This document shows, piece by piece, positions 1 through 5,099 of a DNA stretch of 5,099 nt (position 1 is its first letter; every line of letters begins with the position of its first letter). Both the position numbers and the translations under genes were made by a program. The DNA comes from Candidatus Poseidonia sp. (GTDB taxonomy: Archaea > Thermoplasmatota > Poseidoniia > Poseidoniales > Poseidoniaceae). Under the pieces are notes generated by a model. It did not search any database. It was not told the origin of the DNA and worked only from the letters and a program-made list of their open reading frames with translations. Location: the NCBI GenBank assembly GCA_023254365.1, contig JALRLQ010000099.1, positions 1 to 5,099 of the forward strand, written 5' to 3'.

Positions 1-624
1 GAGCTCCTCCGGCTCCCCGCCCGTCTGCCCGAACTGAGTCGTGGCATGGTTCGACGCGCCCAAACCATCGGGAGCAAGGACGCTGGCTTTTTCCTCGCCC
101 GGCTCGGTTTGGGCCCGGGTGACACGGTGCTAGAGGCAGGCATCGGTAGCGCAGGCCTCTCCTTGTACATCGCCCGTGCGCTCGGAGAAACGGGCACCCT
201 CATCACGGTCGAGCCCCGGAACGAACACGCCGAAGTGGCCCTGGAGAACCTTGAGCGGGCCCGCGCGTGTTTGCCCTCGTTTCCTCGCCACCATCATCTT
301 GAAGGGACGGTTGAAGCCTCGGCGGAGGACGTGCAAGCCATCGCCCCAAACGTGGATGTAGTCATCCTCGATTTGCCCGACCACCCACCGGCCGTAGAAG
401 CCACGGCGCCGTTGCTGGCCGTTGGCGGTCGTTTGGCTTGTTATTGCCCCGTGACCTCGCAACTTGAACGGGCTTGGGAGGCCTGTGAAGCCGCAGGCCT
501 CACCGTTGAGTGGGCCGGGGAGTTGATGGAACGTGAGTGGGGACGTGCTTCCAAAGGCGGCATGCGGCCCGTCAACGGACCGTTCGGGCACACGGCGTTT
601 CTGCTCGTGGCTCAGCGTCGCTGA
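1..624 (+). CDS. trmI: tRNA (adenine-N1)-methyltransferase, TrmI family (5' end outside window)
   Basis: Probable SAM-dependent methyltransferase that makes N1-methyladenosine at position 58 (in archaea often also 57) of the tRNA T-loop, acting in the cytoplasm as a tetramer. Counting from the ATG at 46, visible motifs are RRAQTIGSKDAG (3-14), matching the family's entry into the Rossmann fold; SAM motif I VLEAGIGSAGLSL (28-40); the acidic end of strand 2, VEPR (55-58); the LDLPDHP motif (108-114) with the family's catalytic Asp; and the C-terminal RPVNGPFGHTAFL (174-186). Motif I departs slightly from the usual GTGSGALT. The frame is open from base 1, and the 15 preceding codons (ELLRLPARLPELSRG) resemble the family's linker. 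The ATG at 46 is therefore probably internal, and the usual N-terminal domain lies upstream of the window. The identification comes from motif recall rather than a search, but the set of motifs is distinctive. Confidence 0.88.
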   Translation, partial: ELLRLPARLPELSRGMVRRAQTIGSKDAGFFLARLGLGPGDTVLEAGIGSAGLSLYIARALGETGTLITVEPRNEHAEVALENLERARACLPSFPRHHHLEGTVEASAEDVQAIAPNVDVVILDLPDHPPAVEATAPLLAVGGRLACYCPVTSQLERAWEACEAAGLTVEWAGELMEREWGRASKGGMRPVNGPFGHTAFLLVAQRR

Positions 625-668
625 CCTCTCCCTCATCCGAGTAAACCTCCCACCCCAAGGTTCAAATT
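625..668. other. Short intergenic gap, no clear promoter
   Basis: These 44 bases between the methyltransferase stop and the ATPase start contain pyrimidine-rich runs (CCTCTCCCTC, CCTCCCACCCC) but no convincing archaeal TATA box and no hairpin with a T-tract. Same-strand order and short distance fit co-transcription, but a weak promoter cannot be excluded by eye. Confidence 0.5.
658..661 (+). promoter_or_regulatory. Possible ribosome binding site AGGT for the AAA+ gene
   Basis: AGGT lies 7 bases before the GTG at 669 and could pair with the archaeal 16S rRNA 3' end. A second AGGT (679-682) lies 7 bases before the ATG at 690, so the site does not decide the start. It is a four-base match only and could be chance. 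Confidence 0.35.
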
Positions 669-2750
669 GTGTCATTGCAGGTTTTGGACATGGACTCAAG
701 CAGCTCAGGTAACAGCGGAGCCGGAAGTCAGACTCAGGAGATTCTTTCGCTCATCACGGAGGCGTTGGACGAGTTGACCTTCAACCAAGAGCAGGGTGCT
801 GTTGAACGGTCAAGCGCCATTCGTGGCGCAGTCCTCAAAGCCTGCAGTACGTTTTCCAGCGTCCTCTCCGAGGAAGAGTGGGGTGAAGTGGTTCAAAACA
901 GCAAAAACTTGCTCACGGATGAGATGTTTTCCATCTCAACCCTCGACGCTCGGGCCCTGGAAGCCCTCCGGAAAGAGAACCTTGAACAAAACTTTCCAGA
1001 AGACACCACGTTCCTTTTCGCCGTGCTCCAAGCCGCCATCGAAGCGTCCTTCCGGATCAAGTCAGCCCTTATTCTCAAAGCAAAAGAAGACATGGAGAAC
1101 GATGACAAACTGGCGGAGATTTGGAACGGTTTTTCCGCCGCCCTCAACCTTGTTGATACCCCGACCCAAGAGTTGCAATTCGTCGTTAGCGAATCATTGT
1201 CATCAAACCACCAGTTTACAGGGCCCGAGAAAAATTTTGAACAATTGGCAATCCTTCGTGGACACGCTTTAGATCTGCTTGACGCTTTGCGAAAGGGACT
1301 GGCCGACATTCAGCTACACGGGTCCGAATACGTCCCCGTGTTGTCGAACAAAAATCACCACATCATCCTCAATCCGAGATTTCCCACCTTGCCATCACAC
1401 GGCCTACCGATGTGGCCAAAAGAAGCGTTGCTTCCGTATCACGAACTGGACGAATACGACAAAGAAAACTGGATTGGCAAAGATCAAGATTCAGATTCTC
1501 GAAATGTCAACAACAAAAATGCATATGCCATTCTCTATTGTGACATGATGAATTTCATCAAATCTTTGGGCTTCGAAGTGGTGGTTGAGACGAGCAACAA
1601 CGATGCTGTTCGAACAAAGCCGAGGTTCAAGTCGTTTGTTTGGAGCAAACAACGACACCTTGTTCCGGGCAAGATTGACATCTTCCTCTACAACGATATG
1701 TGCCCCCTCGCCAATCAACCGATGCGCTTGGTCATCTCAGCCCTCTGGGATGAGACCTTTACCTCCGGCGACGTGTCGTGGTTCACTGGAGCAGCGGTTT
1801 TCCAGAGTGATGATGAAGACCATCGCAAAGAACGGTCAATGGAGTACATTGAACTCTTGCGAGAACGTTTTGAAACCTTCGAACGAGAGCATGGATTGTT
1901 GAAGAACAGCAAATTCGACACCGAGTTCATTGAGGTTATCCCTCGAGGCCGAACGTTTGATGAGATGGTCTTACCAGAATCAAAAGTTGAACTTCTCAAC
2001 GACAACGTGTTCGCCGTTTTGGAGAACACGGAGCAATTGAAAAAACACGGCGTGGACACCAATCGCGGGCTTATTTTGGCCGGCCCTCCGGGGGTAGGGA
2101 AATCCATGACGCTGGATGCGTTGATGTCAGCCTCGAAGAGCACCGTCATCCTTGCAAAAACCAAAGCCATGCATGACGAGTTGGATTGGTTGTTTCGAAT
2201 CGCTCGAAAATACGCCCCCACGGTGCTGATTCTTGAAGACATGGATGCGCTTGCCATCAGTGGGCAACGGGATGAATACAAACATGGTGCTGGATTATCG
2301 GGATTGTTGAATTCATTGGACGGGATTGAAAGCAACGATGGCGTCATCACCATCGCCACCACCAACCATCCTGAACTCTTGGATTGGGCCCTCATTTGTC
2401 GGCCGGGTCGTTTTGATGTCCGCTTGGACTATGATTACCCGAAGCGGGAGGTGTTGAAGGACATCTTCGACCTGAAACTGAAACCCCACTCCTGCCACGA
2501 GGACGTGGATACGGCGAAACTCGTTCATCTGTTTCCAGAGCGGGGATTCACCGGCTCGCACGTTCATGAAATCGTAAAACAGGCTCATTACATCAGCCTT
2601 AATTCAACCAGTGACGAGGACTTGATCATCACTCAATCCGCTCTCCTGACGGCAGTCAAGCGGATGAAGCACGATTTTGAGAAGGGCCTTGCCGAGCGAA
2701 GAATGGACCTCTCTCCGAAAGGGTCCACCGGCGACCCCAACTTTGGTTGA
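669..2750 (+). CDS. AAA+ ATPase with large unassigned N-terminal region
   Basis: ATP-driven remodelling protein of the classic AAA clade (COG0464-like); substrate unknown, probably cytoplasmic, as no signal peptide or membrane span is visible. The ATPase module occupies about residues 425-675. It has a lead-in TFDEMVLPE (429-437), Walker A GPPGVGKS (472-479, K478), Walker B VLILEDMD (519-526, with Glu-Asp in place of Asp-Glu, as in BCS1-type proteins), sensor 1 ATTN (N566), the second-region-of-homology arginines R578 and R581 in CRPGRFD, and sensor 2 GFTG (626-629). All residues needed for hydrolysis and inter-subunit arginine fingers are present. Residues 1-220 look mainly helical; 225-425 look mixed alpha/beta and match no family I recognise. 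The C-terminus (DPNFG) lacks the HbYX proteasome-docking motif. The start is GTG 669, but ATG 690 (686 residues) is equally supported. G+C is low in the middle of the gene. The ATPase call is firm; the biological role is not known. Confidence 0.93.
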   Translation: MSLQVLDMDSSSSGNSGAGSQTQEILSLITEALDELTFNQEQGAVERSSAIRGAVLKACSTFSSVLSEEEWGEVVQNSKNLLTDEMFSISTLDARALEALRKENLEQNFPEDTTFLFAVLQAAIEASFRIKSALILKAKEDMENDDKLAEIWNGFSAALNLVDTPTQELQFVVSESLSSNHQFTGPEKNFEQLAILRGHALDLLDALRKGLADIQLHGSEYVPVLSNKNHHIILNPRFPTLPSHGLPMWPKEALLPYHELDEYDKENWIGKDQDSDSRNVNNKNAYAILYCDMMNFIKSLGFEVVVETSNNDAVRTKPRFKSFVWSKQRHLVPGKIDIFLYNDMCPLANQPMRLVISALWDETFTSGDVSWFTGAAVFQSDDEDHRKERSMEYIELLRERFETFEREHGLLKNSKFDTEFIEVIPRGRTFDEMVLPESKVELLNDNVFAVLENTEQLKKHGVDTNRGLILAGPPGVGKSMTLDALMSASKSTVILAKTKAMHDELDWLFRIARKYAPTVLILEDMDALAISGQRDEYKHGAGLSGLLNSLDGIESNDGVITIATTNHPELLDWALICRPGRFDVRLDYDYPKREVLKDIFDLKLKPHSCHEDVDTAKLVHLFPERGFTGSHVHEIVKQAHYISLNSTSDEDLIITQSALLTAVKRMKHDFEKGLAERRMDLSPKGSTGDPNFG

Positions 2751-2783
2751 ACCCTTCAAAGATGGTCGAGCGATTGGCCTCTC

Positions 2784-2960
2784 ATGATGCTCCGATGCAG
2801 GCGGTGCAGTGCACCAACTACCAGCGGTTACTGCATGATTTGTCAGTCAAGTCGAGAGGATGTTTGCCGCTCATGTGGACGACGAATTCATGACGGAATA
2901 CGAAGCCAAGAACGCTTCGTGTGCAGGCCGTGTTCGCAAAGTGACACCGCCGGAAATTGA
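2784..2960 (+). CDS. 58-residue four-CxxC zinc-ribbon-like mini-protein
   Basis: Small basic protein starting MMLRCRRCSAPTTSGYC and ending in SDTAGN before TGA. It has eight cysteines, all in four CxxC pairs: C5/C8, C17/C20, C28/C31 and C47/C50. The gaps between pairs are 8, 7 and 15 residues, the pattern of a double zinc ribbon binding two Zn(II) ions (pairs 1+2 and 3+4). Ten of 58 residues are arginine, which would suit RNA, DNA or an acidic protein partner, but no function can be named. ATG 2784 and ATG 2787 are both possible starts; the only in-frame codons between them and the ATPase stop contain no ATG, GTG or TTG. No Shine-Dalgarno-like sequence is visible. It lies 33 bases after the ATPase stop in the same frame, so coupling, readthrough or a split fusion are all possible. 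The regular cysteine spacing makes a real gene much more likely than chance. Confidence 0.75.
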   Translation: MMLRCRRCSAPTTSGYCMICQSSREDVCRSCGRRIHDGIRSQERFVCRPCSQSDTAGN

Positions 2961-2983
2961 CGATAGGAGAGAATCAATCCTTG
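2961..2983. other. Convergent intergenic gap
   Basis: Only 23 bases separate the stop of the plus-strand zinc protein from the stop of the minus-strand surface protein. There is no obvious hairpin or long T-tract on either strand, so transcription from both sides may end inside or beyond the opposing gene, or use short T-rich archaeal signals not evident here. Confidence 0.6.
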
Positions 2984-5099
2984 TCACTCGACCACGCGAA
3001 TCTTGTTGCTGCATTGCGGGCACGTGAACCGGAACGGTGGAACGCTGCCCCGAGGCACGCCCAGCCGAGCCTCACAGGTGGGGCAGTTGACTTTGCTTTC
3101 GCCGTCCAGTCGGCACTCGTTGTACCCCAATTCAGGGAGGGATTCGTCCTCTTCATCTTCTTCCGCTACCTCTTCAGCAGCGTCGAACGACTTGTCCTCC
3201 TCTGGGCCCACCGGCACTCGACCTCGTAATCGAAGCACGGCGAGCACGGCGACCAACCAGCCCACGCCCATGACGGTAAGGGTGGTGGATTGGCTGACCG
3301 TCAGGCCGAAGGGAAGCGACAGCCCGTTGGGCGGGAGCGCTGGTCCTTCGACGGTGACCATCAGCGGCACGGCTTGGTCGGACGTGGTCACGCCGGCCCC
3401 CGTCGCTGTTGAACGGACCACAACTTCGGCGGTGGCGGAACGAGCGGTGTTGGAAATCACGGTGAGTTTGAACTCAATGGTTGAACCCGGTGCGAGCGTA
3501 AAGCCGTTGGTTGAAACCTGGTCAGAAAGTCTCGTCCATTCGAGGATGAGCACACCGGTTTCCTCGCCCAAGACTTCGAGCGTTCCAACGACTTCGGCGT
3601 TGGCCAAGTTGGTGACGGAGAGCACGGCCGATGACGAACTGTCGACGCCCAGGGTCAGCGTGGATTGCTCAAAGGCCAACGCCACCAAACTGCTACCGGG
3701 GTAGTCCGCTTCGACGGTGTAAAAGACGGCCTTTTCCACCGCTACGTTGCTGCGCACTGCGCTGACGGCCCGGAACACGACGCCGCGTTCGCCGGCTGCA
3801 GCATCGTTGGGCACGATGCACGACCAACCCAAGGGCGACGAGGACAGACCCGGAGCAAGGGTGACGCTCGTGTCCAAACCGCAATCCGTTCCCACACTGG
3901 TCACCGAGAAGGTGTCCTCCGTGTTGCCCGTGTTGGTGAGGATGATGCTACCGTACACCGAGGCACCGGGTTTGGCCGAGGACTTGTCGTCAAGCACGGT
4001 CAGGTTGACGTTGGCCACCACGGATTCCACGGTCACGACGACGGTGTCCGAACTCGATGCGTCGGACGTGGACGAAGCGGCGAAGGTGTATTCCACACCC
4101 TGTTCTGGAGCCCCTTGGCTGACTTCCCGAACGCCGATGGACACCGACTGAGTTTCGCCCGCACCGAGTTGGAAGGTGGTCGGCGTGACGGTAAACTCGT
4201 ACCAGTACCCGTTGGATTCACTGCTCCATTCCACCACGTACACGTCGGTTTGTGTGCCGACGTTGGTCACATCCACGACCATGGTCGTTGTTTCGGTGGG
4301 GGCGGCGAGCAAACGGGTTTGAACCGAGTTGACCACGACTTCGGTTCGGTCGAGCAAGATCAAATCAACGGTGATGGCGTCGCTTACGCTGCCGTCTTGA
4401 AGCGTTAGGGTGAGGGCGGTGGTGGACGGTTCAGCGCCGGTGGCGGCCTGAAGAAGAACGGACAGCACCTGGCTTGATGACCGATTGACGGTGACCGTTG
4501 ATTCTGAAAACTGAGCCGTGACACCGGCGGGCAGGCCGGAGAGCACCGCCGAGAGCGAAAGGTTGGACGTGCCGGTGTTGGAAACGGTGGCATTCAAGTA
4601 GGCCGATTCGCCTGGAGAAAGGAGCACACGGTCCTCGGCAGCGGCGGTGACGGTGAAGGAAGCGACCTCCTCAAGGACCACCTCAACGTCCACGCTCGCG
4701 GTTTGTCCGTTGTACGTGGTGGAAAAGGATTGAACAAACGAGCCGGCCAAGCCCTCATCGCCTTGGGTGTTGACGGTCCAAACACCGGTTGAGCCTGCGT
4801 CGACGTGGACGGCCGAAGCCGTGACCATGACCGTCTGCAAACCGAGCGTGGGCTGAATATCGAGGAAGAAGGTCGCTGCGTCGCTCCCGTGGTTGTGAAG
4901 CCGGAGTTCGTAGTTGGCACCCTCGGACGGCACCATCTCCACCGAAGCGGCGGGCCCGCTCATCGAGAAATTGACCGCTTCGTCAATGGCCACGACAAAC
5001 GCCAATGATTGCACCACCTCCGTTGCGTCGTTGACTTGATGGTGAGCCACCATCGTAACGGCGCATTCGTCGCTTCCATCGGCGGTTTCGTCTACGTCG
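2984..5099 (-). CDS. Surface protein: Ig-like repeats, membrane anchor, cytoplasmic zinc ribbon (5' end outside window)
   Basis: Probable membrane-anchored cell-surface protein of unknown ligand. The frame is open from the right edge; an ATG at 5053 exists, but 15 more codons precede it, so it is probably internal and the signal peptide lies outside the window. Numbering from that Met, residues 27-568 form about five Ig-like beta-sandwich repeats. A hydrophobic span follows (about 589-609, VMGVGWLVAVLAVL), then RLRGR, which by the positive-inside rule puts the N-terminal part outside. Next are an acidic linker (617-641, many Glu/Asp) and a C-terminal zinc ribbon with C657/C660 (CPTC) and C678/C681 (CPQC). 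The ectodomain from residue 1 has only two cysteines, C391 and C412, a likely disulfide. Sequons suited to archaeal N-glycosylation start at N28, N154, N164, N190 and N350. Topology is well supported; function may be adhesion, cell-surface structure or sensing, but this is inference. Confidence 0.88.
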   Translation of the reverse strand, partial: DVDETADGSDECAVTMVAHHQVNDATEVVQSLAFVVAIDEAVNFSMSGPAASVEMVPSEGANYELRLHNHGSDAATFFLDIQPTLGLQTVMVTASAVHVDAGSTGVWTVNTQGDEGLAGSFVQSFSTTYNGQTASVDVEVVLEEVASFTVTAAAEDRVLLSPGESAYLNATVSNTGTSNLSLSAVLSGLPAGVTAQFSESTVTVNRSSSQVLSVLLQAATGAEPSTTALTLTLQDGSVSDAITVDLILLDRTEVVVNSVQTRLLAAPTETTTMVVDVTNVGTQTDVYVVEWSSESNGYWYEFTVTPTTFQLGAGETQSVSIGVREVSQGAPEQGVEYTFAASSTSDASSSDTVVVTVESVVANVNLTVLDDKSSAKPGASVYGSIILTNTGNTEDTFSVTSVGTDCGLDTSVTLAPGLSSSPLGWSCIVPNDAAAGERGVVFRAVSAVRSNVAVEKAVFYTVEADYPGSSLVALAFEQSTLTLGVDSSSSAVLSVTNLANAEVVGTLEVLGEETGVLILEWTRLSDQVSTNGFTLAPGSTIEFKLTVISNTARSATAEVVVRSTATGAGVTTSDQAVPLMVTVEGPALPPNGLSLPFGLTVSQSTTLTVMGVGWLVAVLAVLRLRGRVPVGPEEDKSFDAAEEVAEEDEEDESLPELGYNECRLDGESKVNCPTCEARLGVPRGSVPPFRFTCPQCSNKIRVVE
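3011..3085 (-). other. C-terminal zinc ribbon of the surface protein
   Basis: This segment encodes CPTC, then EARLGVP and an aromatic/basic strand, then CPQCSNKIRVVE at the very C-terminus. The layout CPxC-x17-CPxC with an 'A-R-x-x-V-P' strand resembles short MJ0042-type zinc fingers found on the cytoplasmic side of prokaryotic membrane proteins. The predicted role is protein or nucleic-acid contact inside the cell; this is inference. Confidence 0.7.
3350..4975 (-). repeat. About five divergent Ig-like (NEW3/CARDB-type) protein repeats
   Basis: Within the surface protein, the same layout recurs every 100-115 residues: a Pro/Gly-containing turn, a strand, then an Asn-X-Gly 'NTG' turn, and later a 'L-x-x-G' turn before the closing strands. 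The turn appears as NHGSD (54-58), NTGTSN (159-164), NVGTQTD (264-270), NTGNTED (374-380) and the degenerate NLANAEV (482-488). Matching closing turns include LSPGES (145-150), LGAGET (296-301), LAPGLS (399-404) and LAPGST (520-525). Approximate units are 27-128, 130-232, 237-343, 347-449 and 452-568. They are similar in pattern but diverged in sequence, so this is an old duplication and not a DNA-level tandem repeat. The family names come from memory of the COG1470-like pattern and need a profile search. Confidence 0.7.

Noticed and set aside
130..699. 189-codon minus-strand frame opposite the methyltransferase
   Set aside because: Fully antisense to a gene with clear family motifs; its translation shows no recognisable motif and is Arg/Pro-rich, as expected of a shadow in GC-rich DNA.
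1715..2395. 226-codon minus-strand frame opposite the ATPase
   Set aside because: Overlies the Walker A, Walker B and sensor 1 codons of the ATPase; Ser-rich, low-complexity translation with no family features.
2736..2750. Possible HbYX proteasome-docking tail on the ATPase
   Set aside because: The protein ends DPNFG; there is no hydrophobic-Tyr-X at the C-terminus, so a 20S proteasome activator role is not supported.
2741..2761. Inverted repeat CTTTG...CAAAG, with inner GGT-TGA-ACC, around the ATPase stop codon
   Set aside because: Five outer and three inner base pairs that cannot stack continuously; too weak to call a terminator or recoding hairpin, though worth keeping in mind for the readthrough idea.
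2762..2893. 43-codon plus-strand frame starting at ATG 2762 in another frame over the zinc protein
   Set aside because: No motif, and the overlapping frame has the regular CxxC pattern; two overlapping small genes would need much stronger evidence.
3003..4408. Two long plus-strand frames (233 and 247 codons) opposite the surface protein
   Set aside because: Both are antisense to the repeat protein and are mostly Ser/Thr- or Gly/His/Arg-rich; the opposite strand gives a coherent domain order with a membrane span and zinc ribbon.

Overview
The window looks like chromosomal DNA of an uncultured archaeon. A marine euryarchaeon related to Poseidoniales (Marine Group II) is my best guess. The reasons are a TrmI-type tRNA methyltransferase, and a surface protein with immunoglobulin-like repeats, a C-terminal membrane anchor, an acidic tail and a zinc ribbon. 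Gene ends are packed closely, and I see no tRNA, rRNA, CRISPR array or insertion sequence. The taxonomic call is inference; no phylogenetic marker was searched.

Layout. The plus strand carries three genes. (1) The C-terminal part of a tRNA (adenine-N1)-methyltransferase enters from the left edge and ends at 624. (2) After a 44-base gap comes a 693-codon protein (669-2750) with a C-terminal AAA+ ATPase module behind about 430 residues I cannot assign. (3) After a 33-base gap, in the same reading frame as the ATPase, lies a 58-residue protein (2784-2960) made almost entirely of four CxxC knuckles, a probable two-zinc mini-protein. The minus strand carries one large gene, converging on the small one with 23 bases between stop codons. 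It encodes at least 705 residues and runs off the right edge. It is a probable cell-surface protein with about five Ig-like repeats outside, one membrane span, an acidic linker and a cytoplasmic zinc ribbon.

How the genes relate. The three plus-strand genes could be one transcript, since no clear promoter or terminator lies between them, but their products do not form a recognised pathway. The most unusual pair is the ATPase and the zinc mini-protein. They share a frame and are separated by a single TGA, so they may be two cooperating proteins, a split fusion, or a readthrough arrangement. Part of the ATPase gene is clearly poorer in G+C than the genes on either side, which may mark it as accessory. 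The minus-strand surface protein appears to be a separate unit.
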